From the NCBI RefSeq assembly GCF_010093235.1, contig NZ_PDWP01000009.1, positions 53,204 through 117,203 on the forward strand: a stretch of DNA of 64,000 nucleotides. Reading direction: 5' to 3'. Below are positions 1-10,440 of this stretch, in pieces; position 1 is the stretch's first letter; every line of letters begins with the position of its first letter. Source of the stretch: Pseudoxanthomonas suwonensis (GTDB lineage Bacteria; Pseudomonadota; Gammaproteobacteria; Xanthomonadales; Xanthomonadaceae). Below the pieces are notes generated by a model. The model searched no databases, was not told the origin of the DNA, and saw only the letters and a list, made by a program, of their open reading frames with translations. A program made the position numbers and the translations under genes.

Positions 1-1
1 T

Positions 2-2830
2 CGCGTTCCTTCCATCCAGCCGGGTACGTACCGGGTCACGCTGACCCGCGGCGACGGGTCCACCGCGGTCCGCGAGGTGAGCGTCAGCCTCGGCACCGGT
101 ACCCGGGTCAACTTCGTCGAGGAATCCGGCGCCCAGACCCTCGCCGGCATCCAGGTCCGTGGCGCGCGTGCGGTCAATCCGATCGACGTGTCCTCGGTCG
201 AGTCCACCAGCATCCTCACCGCCGAGCAGATCGCGCGCATCCCGGTGTCGCGCGACGGCGTGTCGGTCGCGTTGCTGGCGCCGGGCACCGTGCGTGGCGA
301 CGACGCCTTCGGCAACCTCGCCTCGTTCGGCGGCTCCTCGGTGGCCGAGAACCAGTACTACCTCAACGGTTTCAACATCAGCAATTCGTTCCGGAACCTC
401 AACTTCGCCCAGGTCCCCTACGAGGCCATCGCCGAGCAGCAGACCAAGACCGGCGGCTACGGCGCCGAGTTCGGCCGCTCGCTGGGCGGCGTGATCAACA
501 TGGTCTCCAAGCGCGGTACCAACGAGTTCGAGGCCGGCGCCAACGTGTTCTGGTCGCCGGACTCGCTGCGCGAGGAGGTCAGGAGCGCCTACTACTCCAA
601 CCCGCTGGTGCCGGACGACCTGGGCAAGATCCGCGAGGACAACTCCAAGGATACCCTGGGCAGCTGGGAGACCTCGTTCTGGGCTGGCGGCCCGCTGATC
701 AGGGACAAGCTGTTCGCCTACGGCATCGTGTCCTACTCCGAGCGGGAAGAGGACTACTGGGACACGGTGGTGTCCAGCACCAACAACAAGGAAGTGGAGA
801 AGGGCGATCCGCGCTGGCTGGTCAAGCTGGACTGGAACATCACCGACAACCACGTGATCGAGTTCACGGGGTTGTCGGACAAGCGCACCACCACCACCCG
901 CACCTACCTCAACGACGTCGGCCAGGTGAACCGTGGCGACCTGGTGGGCACCTCGTACACCGAGGCCGGCGGCGACAACTACATCGGCCGCTATACCGGC
1001 TACCTGACCGACACCTTCACCATGTCGGTGCTCTACGGCACCGGCGAGTACTCGCGCGCCACCTACCTGCGCACCGCCGACGGCACCCGGGTCGAGTACG
1101 GCGGCAACCTGGCCGAGCCGGCGAACGGCTGCCCGATCATCACCGACGCGCGCCCCGGCTACCGGACCGCGATCACCGGCGTGTACTCCAGCGCCTGCAA
1201 CATCACCGGCGATCCCATCGCACGCAGCGACTCCAGGGACGAACGCGACCAGCTGCGCCTGGACTTCGACTGGGAGATCGGCAACCACCGCATCGGGTTC
1301 GGCTACGACACCGACGACTTCACCTCGGTGGCGGGCAACTCCTACGAGGGCGGCCGCATCTGGCGCTACTCGACCAACAACGGTCCCGACGAACTGCCCA
1401 ACACCGGCGACGAGTTCGACATCGTCCGCGAGCAGATCGTCAACCAGGGCACCCGGGTCAAGGTCGAGCAGACCGCGTACTACATCGAGGACTTCTGGTC
1501 GATCACCCCGCGCTTCACCGCCTACCTGGGCGCGCGCTGGGACAGCTTCAAGAACTTCAACGGCGACGGCCAGGCGTACGTGGAGATCAAGAACCAGTTC
1601 GCCCCGCGCCTGGGCTTCTCCTGGGACGCCAACGGCGACTCCACGCTGAAGATCTACGGCAACGCCGGCCGCTACGCGCTGCCGCTGACCGCCAGCGTCG
1701 CCGTGCGCGGCGCCAGCGCCTCGCTCTACACCCGCCAGAACTACGACTTCACCGGGGTCGATCCGGTGACCGGCGTGCCGCAGGGGCTGACCCCGCGCGG
1801 CGGCCTGCAGTACATCAACGGCGAGTTCGGCGAGCCCAAGAACCCCGCCACAATCGCTGCCAAGAACCTCGATCCGATGTACCAGGACGAGTTCATCCTC
1901 GGCTTCCAGAAGCAGCTCACCGAGCACCAGAACATCGGTGCCAAGGCGATCTACCGCAAGCTCAAGGCCGCCATCGACGACAACTGCGACTACACGCCGA
2001 TCTACGACCGCGCCGTCGAAGAGGGCTTCGACCCGGTGCTGCCGAGCTCGGGCTTCCCGTACTGCCGCATGTTCAACCCGGGCAAGGACGCGGTGTTCGT
2101 CACCGACCTGGAGGACAACGGCGTCCTCACCGAGTACACGATCCCGGGCGAACTGCTGTCGCCGCCGGCCAAGCGCAACTACAAGGCCCTGGAGTTCTTC
2201 TGGGACGGCAGCTGGGACAACTTCTTCCTCAGCGGTTCGTACACCCTGGCCTGGAGCAAGGGCAACACCGAAGGCGGCGTGAAGTCGGACATCGGCCAGG
2301 CCGATACCAGCGTCACCCAGGACTTCGACTACAAGGAACTGGCGGTCGACTCCTACGGCTACCTGCCCAATGACCGGCGCCACAGCCTGAAGCTGTTCGG
2401 CAACTACCAGTTCAACGACGAGTGGTCGGTGGGCGGCAACCTGCTGGTGCAGTCCGGCCGCCCGGTCAACTGCCTCGGCGTGTTCTACCCCTACCAGGGC
2501 GACATCCACCCGTACGGCGCGTCGTTCTTCCGCTGCGGCACCACCGAGGCCGGCGGCGTCGACGGGCCGGCCGAGGCCGTGCCGCGTGGCACCGCCGGGC
2601 GCCTGCCGTGGACCAACACGTTCGACCTGAACATCGCCTACGCGCCCAACTGGGCCGAGGGCCTGTCGTTCAAGATCGACGTGTTCAACGTGTTCAACAA
2701 CCAGAAGGTCACCGCGGTGGATGAGCGGGCCGAGGACGGTAATACCGGCGTGCCGTTGAACACGTACCTGCTGCCGCGCAGCTTCCAGGCGCCACGCAGC
2801 GTGCGATTCATGGTCCAGTACCGGTTCTGA
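2..2830 (+). CDS. TonB-dependent receptor, Oar-like (5' end outside window)
   Basis: Outer-membrane active-transport receptor energised by TonB-ExbBD; the substrate is unknown. The frame is open from base 2, so the true start lies upstream; about 942 residues are visible. The first ~45 residues look like the end of a carboxypeptidase-like regulatory (CarbopepD) domain. A plug follows, with EQIARIPVSRDGVSVALLAP and a GGYGAEFGRSLGGVINMVSK stretch typical of Oar-type receptors. The rest is Tyr/Trp/Asn-rich beta-barrel sequence ending in FMVQYRF, the terminal aromatic residue expected for outer-membrane insertion. Two TPR-sulfotransferase genes follow on the same strand. The family assignment is secure; the ligand cannot be told from sequence. 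Confidence 0.9.
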   Translation, partial: RVPSIQPGTYRVTLTRGDGSTAVREVSVSLGTGTRVNFVEESGAQTLAGIQVRGARAVNPIDVSSVESTSILTAEQIARIPVSRDGVSVALLAPGTVRGDDAFGNLASFGGSSVAENQYYLNGFNISNSFRNLNFAQVPYEAIAEQQTKTGGYGAEFGRSLGGVINMVSKRGTNEFEAGANVFWSPDSLREEVRSAYYSNPLVPDDLGKIREDNSKDTLGSWETSFWAGGPLIRDKLFAYGIVSYSEREEDYWDTVVSSTNNKEVEKGDPRWLVKLDWNITDNHVIEFTGLSDKRTTTTRTYLNDVGQVNRGDLVGTSYTEAGGDNYIGRYTGYLTDTFTMSVLYGTGEYSRATYLRTADGTRVEYGGNLAEPANGCPIITDARPGYRTAITGVYSSACNITGDPIARSDSRDERDQLRLDFDWEIGNHRIGFGYDTDDFTSVAGNSYEGGRIWRYSTNNGPDELPNTGDEFDIVREQIVNQGTRVKVEQTAYYIEDFWSITPRFTAYLGARWDSFKNFNGDGQAYVEIKNQFAPRLGFSWDANGDSTLKIYGNAGRYALPLTASVAVRGASASLYTRQNYDFTGVDPVTGVPQGLTPRGGLQYINGEFGEPKNPATIAAKNLDPMYQDEFILGFQKQLTEHQNIGAKAIYRKLKAAIDDNCDYTPIYDRAVEEGFDPVLPSSGFPYCRMFNPGKDAVFVTDLEDNGVLTEYTIPGELLSPPAKRNYKALEFFWDGSWDNFFLSGSYTLAWSKGNTEGGVKSDIGQADTSVTQDFDYKELAVDSYGYLPNDRRHSLKLFGNYQFNDEWSVGGNLLVQSGRPVNCLGVFYPYQGDIHPYGASFFRCGTTEAGGVDGPAEAVPRGTAGRLPWTNTFDLNIAYAPNWAEGLSFKIDVFNVFNNQKVTAVDERAEDGNTGVPLNTYLLPRSFQAPRSVRFMVQYRF

Positions 2831-2866
2831 GCGACGCCGCGCCCGCTGCACGCGGGCCATGGCAGT

Positions 2867-2890
2867 GGAGGCCGCCGCGTGGCGGCCTCC
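2867..2890 (+). terminator. Hairpin after the TonB receptor
   Basis: A perfect 10-bp stem (GGAGGCCGCC / GGCGGCCTCC) with a 4-base loop lies 36 bases after the receptor stop. The tail is GTCTTCC rather than a clean T-run, so it is a weak intrinsic terminator candidate that would separate the receptor from the sulfotransferase pair. Confidence 0.45.
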
Positions 2891-2943
2891 GTCTTCCGGC
2901 GGCCCGGCGCTATGCTGGGCCGTCCGTCCACCACGGGGAGCGC

Positions 2944-4497
2944 ATGCCGACGGTCGTCGAGTCATGGCAGCAGGCACAGCAGCTGGTGGCCGCCGGAACC
3001 CCGGCGGCGGCACGGCCGCACTACGAAGCGATCCTCGCCGCCTGCCCCTGGCACGTGCCGGCGCGTCTGCGCATGTCGCGCCTGGAGCAGGCCGCCGACG
3101 ACTACATCGCCGCCCGCGACCACGTGCTGCAGGCCGCCATGCTGCTGCCTCCGGCGCCGGTGGACCGCAACCTGGCCTATCTCACCGCGCGCCTGCTGGA
3201 GTTCGCGGCCGAGGACCGCGTGGCTGCGCTCGTCCTGGAGGCGGACCACGACGATCCGCAGTTCCTGCGCCAGCTCCCGGCGCTGGCCCAGCACCTGTGG
3301 CTGGCAGGACGCTACACGGAGACGCTGGACCTGCTCGACCGGGCCGGGCGGCGGCTGCCGCCGCATCCGCTGCTGGAGCTGACCCGCGCCAACGTCCTGC
3401 GTTACCTCGGGCGCGCCGGCGAGGCGATGCGCCATTACGAATCCGCGCTGGCCCTGGATCCACGCCTGGCCGACGCGCACTGGGCACTGGCCACCCACGC
3501 GCCGGCCGAGCCGGCGATGTCACGCGTGCCGCGCCTGCGCCAGGCGCTGGCCGCGGCGAGCGGCTGGGAGCGCGTCCAGCTGGAATACGCCCTGTTCCAT
3601 GAGCTCGACCGCGCCGGCGAAACGGAACAGGCCTGGGCGGCGCTCGACCGCGGCGCCGCGCTGGCCCGCGCCACGATCACCTGCGATCCGGCGCTGGAGA
3701 CCGCCGCCCTGGAGGCGCTGATGCCCGTCGGCGCGCTGCCGGAACCGCGCGTGGGCGTCGAAGGTCGATGCTCCGTGTTCGTCGTGGGCATGCCGCGCAC
3801 CGGAACGACCCTGCTGGAACGCATCCTCGGCAACCATCCGCAGGTGCGCGCGCTGGGCGAACGCAACGACCTGGCCGCCGCGATCAGCGAGGTGTCGGGG
3901 CGGTTCTTCCGCCATGGCCTGCAGCCCGGCGCGGCCGCGCTGCTGGCATCGGTCGACGCGGCCGCCGTGGGCCGGCGCTACCTGCAGCGCATCGGCACCG
4001 CCGATGCCGTGGCCAGCCACCTGGTCGACAAGAACCCGATGAACCTGTCGTGCATCCCGCTGGTCCTGCGTGCGCTGCCACGGGCGCGCATCGTGTGCCT
4101 GCGCCGCGAGCCGATGGACGCCTGCTTCTCCAACCTCAAGGAGCTGTTCCAGGGCGGCGCCTATCCCTACAGCTACGTGCAGCACGAACTGGCCGCGCAC
4201 TGCCTGCGCGTCCATCGCCTGGTAGCCGCGTGGCAGGCGGCGGCGCCGTGGGCGGTGCGCGTGGTCGACTACGAGGCCCTGGCCCGCGATCCGGCCGCCA
4301 GCGCCGCGGAGCTGCTCAATTTCCTCGGGCTGCCGCCGCAGCCGGGGGTGGAGGATGTTTCCCGGAACCACGCGCCGGTGGCCACCGCCAGCAGCAGCCA
4401 GGTGCGCGAGGGCGTGCATGCGCGCGCCATCGGCGCATGGCGCCGTTACGCGCAGTGGCTGCACCCGCTGCAGCAGGCGCTGGAGGCCGGCGCATGA
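2944..4497 (+). CDS. TPR-repeat sulfotransferase, first of a tandem pair
   Basis: Predicted 517-residue cytoplasmic protein. The N-terminal ~260 residues are Ala/Leu-rich helical repeats of TPR type (for example ALALDPRLADAHWALA). The C-terminal half is a PAPS-dependent sulfotransferase (Sulfotransfer_3-like). The 5'-phosphosulfate loop VVGMPRTGTTLLERIL is near residue 280, and the 3'-phosphate motif region is ARIVCLRREPMDACFSNLKE. The acceptor substrate is unknown. The stop overlaps the ATG of the next, homologous gene by 4 bases (ATGA), so the two are probably translationally coupled. Genes of this type often sit beside Oar-like TonB receptors in this family of bacteria, as here; that is recalled knowledge, not something this window proves. 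Confidence 0.85.
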   Translation: MPTVVESWQQAQQLVAAGTPAAARPHYEAILAACPWHVPARLRMSRLEQAADDYIAARDHVLQAAMLLPPAPVDRNLAYLTARLLEFAAEDRVAALVLEADHDDPQFLRQLPALAQHLWLAGRYTETLDLLDRAGRRLPPHPLLELTRANVLRYLGRAGEAMRHYESALALDPRLADAHWALATHAPAEPAMSRVPRLRQALAAASGWERVQLEYALFHELDRAGETEQAWAALDRGAALARATITCDPALETAALEALMPVGALPEPRVGVEGRCSVFVVGMPRTGTTLLERILGNHPQVRALGERNDLAAAISEVSGRFFRHGLQPGAAALLASVDAAAVGRRYLQRIGTADAVASHLVDKNPMNLSCIPLVLRALPRARIVCLRREPMDACFSNLKELFQGGAYPYSYVQHELAAHCLRVHRLVAAWQAAAPWAVRVVDYEALARDPAASAAELLNFLGLPPQPGVEDVSRNHAPVATASSSQVREGVHARAIGAWRRYAQWLHPLQQALEAGA

Positions 4498-6062
4498 GTG
4501 GCACCTATCCGGCCCCGCGCCAGCTGTGGCCGATGCTCGACGCCGCCGAGGCGCTGGCCGCGGGCCAGGACTGGGATGCGGCGATCGCCGCCTACGAACG
4601 GATCCTGGCCCAGGCGCCGCAGGACGCGTACACACTGGTGCAGCTGTCCTACGTGCATTCGCTGGCCGGCCATTACCGCCAGGCGCAGCGTCGTGCGCTG
4701 CAGGCCGCCGCCAGCGGCGTCTCCGATCCGGCGCTGCTGCTGGAACTGCTGCCGCGCCTGCGCACGTTCAACCAGGTCCAGTCGATGCTGGCGTGCATCC
4801 AGCGACTGCTGCCGATGTCGCGCATGCCGATCCCGCTGCTGCTGGGGGTCGCCGCGCAGCTCAGCTACGCCAACCTGCCCGAGCGCGCGATCGGTTTCCT
4901 CGACGAGGCGCGGCGCGCGGACCCGGACTATCCGCCGACCCTGCTCGCGCGCGGACAGGTGCTCACCTACCTGGGCCGCTTCGACGAGGCGGCCGCGGAC
5001 GTGGCCCGTGCGCTGCACCGCGCGCCGGAGATCGCACAGGGTTACTGGCTGCAGGCCTGGCTGGGAAAGCAGACGCCGGAGCGCAACCACGTCCAGGCGA
5101 TCCGCCGCGAGCTGGCCCGGCCCGGGCGCCGGCCGGAGGACGTGGCCCTGCTCGGCTTCGCCCTGCACAAGGAGCTGGACGACCTGGGGCGTTACGACGA
5201 GGCCTGGGAGGCCCTGCGCATCGGCTGCAGCGCCAAGCGTTCGCGCCTGGCCTACGAGCCGGCGCGGATGCAGTCCCTGTTCGCGGCCCTGGAGCGGTTC
5301 GAGCCGGGCGTGGCGCCCACGGTGCAGGCCGATCCGGGCAGGGTGCCCGTCTTCATCGTCGGCATGCACCGCTCCGGCACCACCCTGCTGGAGCAGCTGC
5401 TGCACGGGCACGGCGAGGTCCAGGGGCTGGGCGAGCTGTACGACTTCACCAGCGCGATGCGCCACCTCGCCGACCACCACTGCCGCGGCGTGGTCGACGC
5501 CACCATCGTCGAGCGCGCCGCCGCGCGCGACCTGGGCGAGGCCGGCCGCCTCTACCTGGACAGCGTGGCGTGGCGACTGGGCCCGCGGCGCTGGTTCACC
5601 GACAAGCTGCCCTCCAACTTCCTCAACATCGGCTTCATCGCCCATGCGCTGCCGCAGGCGAGGATCCTGCACATGGTCCGCGACCCGGTGGAGACCTGCT
5701 TCTCCAACCTGCGCGAGCTGTTCTCCGAGGCCAATCCCTACAGCTACGACCCGCTGGAGCTGGCCGACTACCACCGCTGGCACGACCGGCTGATGGCCCG
5801 CTGGATGGAGCGCTTCCCCGGGCGGATCCTGCAGGTCGAGTACGCGCGCCTGGTGCGCGAGCCGGAGACCGAAATGCGCAGGGTCGCCGCGTTCTGCGGC
5901 CTGGATTTCCGGCCGGGCATGCTCAGTCCAGACGCGGCGCGCGGCGTGGTCACCGCCAGCGCGGTGCAGGTGCGTGGCGGCATCCAGGCGCGCGACCGGC
6001 CCAAATGGGCCCCCTACGCGCAGTGGCTGGCGCCGATGATCGAGCGCCTGCGCGCGCCCTGA
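4494..6062 (+). CDS. TPR-repeat sulfotransferase, second of a tandem pair
   Basis: Predicted 522 residues with the same architecture as the preceding gene. An N-terminal TPR-like helical region (ALAAGQDWDAAIAAYERIL) is followed by a sulfotransferase domain. The PAPS loop IVGMHRSGTTLLEQLLHGHG lies near residue 286, and the distal motif is RILHMVRDPVETCFSNLREL. The two proteins are alike in length, motifs and the shared ending (YAQWL), so this looks like an old tandem duplication. The start is the ATG overlapping the upstream stop. A strong bidirectional hairpin follows and separates it from convergent rho. The substrate is unknown; protein, glycan or small-molecule acceptors are all possible. 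Confidence 0.85.
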   Translation: MSGTYPAPRQLWPMLDAAEALAAGQDWDAAIAAYERILAQAPQDAYTLVQLSYVHSLAGHYRQAQRRALQAAASGVSDPALLLELLPRLRTFNQVQSMLACIQRLLPMSRMPIPLLLGVAAQLSYANLPERAIGFLDEARRADPDYPPTLLARGQVLTYLGRFDEAAADVARALHRAPEIAQGYWLQAWLGKQTPERNHVQAIRRELARPGRRPEDVALLGFALHKELDDLGRYDEAWEALRIGCSAKRSRLAYEPARMQSLFAALERFEPGVAPTVQADPGRVPVFIVGMHRSGTTLLEQLLHGHGEVQGLGELYDFTSAMRHLADHHCRGVVDATIVERAAARDLGEAGRLYLDSVAWRLGPRRWFTDKLPSNFLNIGFIAHALPQARILHMVRDPVETCFSNLRELFSEANPYSYDPLELADYHRWHDRLMARWMERFPGRILQVEYARLVREPETEMRRVAAFCGLDFRPGMLSPDAARGVVTASAVQVRGGIQARDRPKWAPYAQWLAPMIERLRAP

Positions 6063-6083
6063 GCGGGCGGCGCCTCGGGAGCG

Positions 6084-6123
6084 CCCACGAAGAAGCCCCG
6101 CCTGGGCGGGGCTTCTTCGTGGG
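6084..6123. terminator. Bidirectional intrinsic terminator between sulfotransferase gene and rho
   Basis: A perfect 19-bp inverted repeat (6084-6102 with 6105-6123) carries the GAAGAAG/CTTCTTC arms outside a GC core. It lies between two convergent stop codons. The symmetrical A/T-bearing outer arms would allow termination from both sides. Confidence 0.85.
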
Positions 6124-6146
6124 ACTGCCGCGCGGGGCGGCGTCCC

Positions 6147-7883
6147 TCAGCGCTTCATCGAGGAGAAGAACTCGTCGTTGGACTTGGTGTTCTTCATCTT
6201 GTCGAGCATGAACTCCATTGCGCCGATCTCGTCCATCGGGTGCAGGAGCTTGCGCAGGATCCAGATCTTCTGCAGCAGTTCCGGCTCGATCAGCAGGTCC
6301 TCGCGGCGGGTGCCGGAGCGGTTGATGTCGATGGCCGGGAACACGCGCTTCTCGGCGATGCGGCGGCTCAGGTGCACCTCGGAGTTGCCGGTGCCCTTGA
6401 ACTCCTCGTAGATCACCTCGTCCATCTTGCTGCCGGTGTCGATCAGCGCGGTGGCGATGATGGTCAGCGAACCGCCTTCCTCCACGTTGCGCGCGGCGCC
6501 GAAGAAGCGCTTCGGGCGATGCAGGGCGTTGGCGTCCACGCCGCCGGTCAGGACCTTGCCCGAGGACGGCACCACGTTGTTGTAGGCGCGGGCCAGGCGG
6601 GGGATCGAGTCGAGCAGGATCACCACGTCCTTCTTGTGCTCGACCAGGCGCTTGGCGCGCTCGATCACCATCTCGGCGACCTGCACGTGGCGCGCGGCCG
6701 GCTCGTCGAAGGTCGAGGAGATGACCTCGCCGCGCACGGTGCGCTGCATCTCGGTCACTTCCTCGGGGCGCTCATCGATCAGCAGCACGATCAGGTGCAC
6801 GTCCGGGTGGTTGGTCGTGATCGCGGTGGCGATCTGCTGCATCATCATCGTCTTGCCCGCCTTCGGCTGGGAGACGATCAGCGAGCGCTGGCCCTTGCCC
6901 TGCGGGGCCATCAGGTCGAGGATCCGGCCGGTGATGTCCTCGGTGGACCCGTCACCGCGCTCCAGGCGGAAGCGCCTGCGCGGGAACAGCGGGGTCAGGT
7001 TCTCGAACAGGGTCTTGTTCTTGCTCGCCTCCAGCGGCTCGCCGTTGATGGTGTCCACCACCGACAGGGCGAAGTAGCGCTCGCCGTCCTTGGGCCAGCG
7101 GATGCGGCCGGACAGGTGGTCGCCGGTGCGCAGGTTGAAGCGGCGGATCTGGCTGGGCGAGATGTAGGTGTCGTCCGGGCCGGCCAGGTAGCTGGCCTCG
7201 GCGGCGCGCAGGAAGCCGAAGCCGTCCGGCAGGATCTCCAGCACGCCGTCGGCCTGGACGCCCTCGCCGTGGCGGGTCAGCACCTTCAGCAGGGCGAAGA
7301 TCACGTCCTGCTTGCGGGCACGGGCCACGCCCTCGTGGATGTTCAGCTGCTCGGCGATCTCCAGCAGCTTGTGCGCCGGCATGCGCTTGAGGTCGCCCAG
7401 CGAGTACTGCGGGAAGCCCTCCGGCACGCTCGGGTGCGGTCGCGGCGGGTTCTGCTGGCCGTTGTTGCCGCCGTCGTCCTGCATGCCGCCTTCCTCGCGG
7501 AAGCGCTCGCGCTGGCGGTCGCGGCGGTTGCGGAAGCGGTCGCGGCGGTTGCGGCCGCCGCCCTCGCGCTGGTCGCGGTCGCCGCCGTCGCCATTCTGGC
7601 CGCCCTGGCCATTCTGGTTCTGCTGGCCGCCGCCCTGCGGGGCAGGCTGGGCCGGCGCGGCGTCCTGGCCACCCTGGGGGGCGGCAGGAGCGCTGCTGGC
7701 GGGCGCGGACTCGCCGGCCGGCGCCGAAGGCATCGGCAGCGCGGCCTGGACCGGCGGGGTCGCGGGGGTGGATTCGGGGGCGTTGGAAGCGGCGTCGGCC
7801 GGCTTGGCTACACGCTTGCGGGCGCGCTTCTCGGCGGGTGCGTCGTCGCTCCCGGGCGCTTCAGGCTGGGTGTTCTCGGACAA
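6147..7883 (-). CDS. rho: Transcription termination factor Rho
   Basis: RNA-dependent ATPase that ends transcription at Rho-dependent sites. About 578 residues, against roughly 420 in E. coli. The extra ~150 residues form an N-terminal low-complexity region rich in Pro/Ala, then Gly/Asn/Gln/Arg. The conserved part begins at [20 protein letters not shown], has the cold-shock-like RNA-binding fold ([20 protein letters not shown]), Walker [14 protein letters not shown] and Walker [16 protein letters not shown] chose TTG at 7883 ([10 protein letters not shown]) because GAGGA stands 9 bases upstream; no ATG fits. An upstream in-frame extension exists but lacks homologous character. Insertions of this kind occur in Rho of several phyla; here it may mediate assembly or extra RNA binding. 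Confidence 0.93.
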   Translation of the reverse strand: MSENTQPEAPGSDDAPAEKRARKRVAKPADAASNAPESTPATPPVQAALPMPSAPAGESAPASSAPAAPQGGQDAAPAQPAPQGGGQQNQNGQGGQNGDGGDRDQREGGGRNRRDRFRNRRDRQRERFREEGGMQDDGGNNGQQNPPRPHPSVPEGFPQYSLGDLKRMPAHKLLEIAEQLNIHEGVARARKQDVIFALLKVLTRHGEGVQADGVLEILPDGFGFLRAAEASYLAGPDDTYISPSQIRRFNLRTGDHLSGRIRWPKDGERYFALSVVDTINGEPLEASKNKTLFENLTPLFPRRRFRLERGDGSTEDITGRILDLMAPQGKGQRSLIVSQPKAGKTMMMQQIATAITTNHPDVHLIVLLIDERPEEVTEMQRTVRGEVISSTFDEPAARHVQVAEMVIERAKRLVEHKKDVVILLDSIPRLARAYNNVVPSSGKVLTGGVDANALHRPKRFFGAARNVEEGGSLTIIATALIDTGSKMDEVIYEEFKGTGNSEVHLSRRIAEKRVFPAIDINRSGTRREDLLIEPELLQKIWILRKLLHPMDEIGAMEFMLDKMKNTKSNDEFFSSMKR

Positions 7884-8094
7884 GACTGGAATTCCTCGCT
7901 GGCAGATGCGAGCGCCCGGAAGCGGGCGGAGACTGGTTGGGTGGGGTGCGCCGGCGTCGCGGGGCCTTGCGGCGGGGTCGCTTCCGGCGGGACGGCGGTC
8001 GCGTGGAGCGACCGGACGCGATGACACTAGCACCAGGTTCCTGGCGGCGGCAAGCGCCGCCGCAGGCTGGTGGGGCCTGGGTTCAGGCCCCGGG

Positions 8095-8119
8095 GCCGGA
8101 CGGGCGTGGCCCGTCCGGC
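8095..8119 (-). terminator. Hairpin downstream of trxA
   Basis: An 11-bp perfect stem (GCCGGACGGGC / GCCCGTCCGGC) lies just past the trxA stop on the minus strand. No T-run follows, so it may be an RNA-stabilising or Rho-assisted end rather than a full intrinsic terminator. Confidence 0.5.
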
Positions 8120-8127
8120 GGGCGGCT

Positions 8128-8460
8128 TCAGGCCGCCAGGGTCTTGTCGATCATCTGGGTCAGCTGGCCCTTGCCGACCGCGCCGACCTGGGTCGCCTGG
8201 ACCTGGCCGTCCTTGAACAGCAGCAGCATCGGGATCGAGCGCACGTGGTACTTGATCGCCGTGGCGCGGTTCTGGTCGATGTTGACCTTGGCCACCTTCA
8301 TGCGGCCTTCGTAGGCGTCGGCCAGCTCGTCGATGATCGGCGAGATCATCTTGCACGGACCGCACCACTCGGCCCAGAAGTCGACCAGGACCGGCTCCTG
8401 GGATTGCAGCACGGCGCTGTCGAAATCGGCATCGCCGATATGCATCACCTTCTCGTTCAC
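8128..8460 (-). CDS. trxA: Thioredoxin 1
   Basis: Cytoplasmic dithiol reductant for ribonucleotide reductase, PAPS reductase and methionine sulfoxide reductases. 110 residues, normal for the family, with the canonical active site WCGPCK near residue 33 and the cis-Pro loop [11 protein letters not shown]. No signal peptide. It is divergent from rhlB and upstream of rho on the same strand, the usual arrangement in this lineage. A 244-base gap separates its stop from the rho start, so rho probably also has its own promoter. Confidence 0.95.
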   Translation of the reverse strand: MNEKVMHIGDADFDSAVLQSQEPVLVDFWAEWCGPCKMISPIIDELADAYEGRMKVAKVNIDQNRATAIKYHVRSIPMLLLFKDGQVQATQVGAVGKGQLTQMIDKTLAA

Positions 8461-8679
8461 TTGCGTCTCCGTGGGATTGCGGGCCGCCCTCCGCGGGGCA
8501 GGGGGGCAGCTTAGGGTAAACTGGGGCGTTCCGCGGAGATGTCAAGTGGGCTACACCGTCCCACCGACGGCCGCGCGGCCCGGCGCCGGCGCAGTGTGCG
8601 GCGGCCGGGAACGTATTTGCAAGGCCGCCAAGGGCCGCCCACCGGGCAACGCCGGACCGGGCCACAAGAAGACTGGATG

Positions 8680-10404
8680 ATGAGCGACAAGCCGCTGACC
8701 GATGTAACGTTTTCCTCCTTCGACCTGCATCCGGAGCTGCTCGCCGGGCTCGAGTCGGCAGGCTTCACCCGATGCACCCCCATCCAGGCGCTGACCCTGC
8801 CGGTGGCCCTGCGCGGCGGCGATGTCGCCGGCCAGGCCCAGACCGGCACCGGCAAGACCCTGGCCTTCCTGGTCGCGGTGATGAACCGCCTGCTGACCCG
8901 CCCGGCGCTGGCCGAGCGCAAGCCGGAAGACCCGCGCGCGCTGATCCTGGCCCCGACCCGCGAGCTGGCGATCCAGATCCACAAGGACGCGGTCAAGTTC
9001 GGCTCCCACCTGGGCCTGCGCTTCGCCCTGGTCTACGGCGGCGTGGACTACGACAAGCAGCGCGAGCTGCTGCAGCAGGGCGTGGACGTGATCATCGCCA
9101 CGCCCGGCCGCCTGATCGACTACGTCAAGCAGCACAAGGTGGTGTCCCTGCACGCCTGCGAGATCTGCGTGCTGGACGAGGCCGACCGCATGTTCGACCT
9201 CGGCTTCATCAAGGACATCCGCTTCCTGCTGCGGCGCATGCCGGTGCGCACCGAGCGCCAGACCCTGCTGTTCTCGGCCACCCTCAGCCACCGCGTGCTG
9301 GAGCTGGCCTACGAGCACATGAACGAGCCGGAGAAGCTGGTGGTGGAGGCCGAGACCGTCACCGCCGCGCGCGTGCGCCAGAAGCTCTACTACCCGGCCG
9401 ACGAGGAGAAGCTGCCGCTGCTGCTGGGCCTGCTGTCGCGCAGCGAGGGCGCCCGCACCATGGTGTTCGTCAATACCAAGGTGTTCGTCGAGCGCGTCGC
9501 CCGCGCCCTGGAGAAGGCCGGCTACCGCGTCGGCGTGCTGTCCGGCGACGTGCCGCAGAAGAAGCGCGAGACCCTGCTCAACCGCTTCCAGAAGGGCCAG
9601 CTGGAGATCCTGGTCGCCACCGACGTGGCCGCCCGCGGCCTGCACATCGACGGCATCAAGTACGTCTACAACTACGACCTGCCGTTCGACGCCGAGGACT
9701 ACGTCCATCGCATTGGCCGCACCGCGCGCCTGGGCGAGGAGGGCGACGCGATCAGCTTCGCCTGCGAGCGCTACGCGATGAGCCTGCCGGACATCGAGGC
9801 CTACATCGAGCAGAAGATCCCGTCCGAGCCGGTCACCCCGGAGCTGCTGACCCCGCTGCCGCGCCCGGAGCGCGCGCGCCCGGAAGGCGAGTCCGCGGAA
9901 GAGGGCGAGGAGGAGAGCATCGGCCAGATCTTCCGCGAGGCGCGCGAGCAGCGCGCCGCCGACGAGGAGCGCCGCGGTGGCGGCCGTTCGCGCGGCGGCC
10001 GTGGCGGCGCCGGCGCTGGCCGCAGCGGTGGCGAGCGCCGCGAGGGCGGCGAGCGTCGTCCGCGGCGCAAGCCGCAGGGCGAGGGCGCTGCTCCCGCCGC
10101 CGCTGGCGAGGCCCAGGCGGCCGCGCCGGAGCGCGCGCCGCGCCAGCAGCCGCCGGTCGAGGGCAACGAGGCCCCGGCCGCGGCCGGCGAGGGCGAGCGC
10201 GCCCCGCGCAAGCGCCGTCGCCGCCGTCGCGGCAAGCCGGTCGAAGGTGCGGTGCAGGCCGGCGACCAGGCCAATCCGTCCGCGGTGCCGGCGATCCGCC
10301 AGTCGGCCCCGTCGGTACGTGGTCCCGCGCCGGCCCAGGAGCCCAAGCGCGAGTCCCTGCTGGGCCGCATCGGCCGCAAGCTGCGTTCGCTGGTCGGCGG
10401 CTGA
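8680..10404 (+). CDS. rhlB: DEAD-box ATP-dependent RNA helicase RhlB
   Basis: Unwinds RNA, classically for the RNase E degradosome. About 574 residues. Motifs run Q ([12 protein letters not shown]), I (AQTGTGKT), Ia (PTRELAIQ), II (DEAD at [10 protein letters not shown]), III (SATLSH), V ([12 protein letters not shown]) and VI (HRIGRTAR). After ~residue 420 comes a long disordered basic tail with RGG-like blocks and an Arg-run ([10 protein letters not shown]), ending [14 protein letters not shown]. coli RhlB has a much shorter tail. ATG 8680 gives [11 protein letters not shown], matching the start I recall for xanthomonad RhlB; ATG 8677 is one codon earlier. It is divergent from trxA across 219 bases. 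Confidence 0.93.
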   Translation: MSDKPLTDVTFSSFDLHPELLAGLESAGFTRCTPIQALTLPVALRGGDVAGQAQTGTGKTLAFLVAVMNRLLTRPALAERKPEDPRALILAPTRELAIQIHKDAVKFGSHLGLRFALVYGGVDYDKQRELLQQGVDVIIATPGRLIDYVKQHKVVSLHACEICVLDEADRMFDLGFIKDIRFLLRRMPVRTERQTLLFSATLSHRVLELAYEHMNEPEKLVVEAETVTAARVRQKLYYPADEEKLPLLLGLLSRSEGARTMVFVNTKVFVERVARALEKAGYRVGVLSGDVPQKKRETLLNRFQKGQLEILVATDVAARGLHIDGIKYVYNYDLPFDAEDYVHRIGRTARLGEEGDAISFACERYAMSLPDIEAYIEQKIPSEPVTPELLTPLPRPERARPEGESAEEGEEESIGQIFREAREQRAADEERRGGGRSRGGRGGAGAGRSGGERREGGERRPRRKPQGEGAAPAAAGEAQAAAPERAPRQQPPVEGNEAPAAAGEGERAPRKRRRRRRGKPVEGAVQAGDQANPSAVPAIRQSAPSVRGPAPAQEPKRESLLGRIGRKLRSLVGG

Positions 10405-10440
10405 TCCGTCGCCCCGCGCGGGCGACGCTTCGCTGCATCC

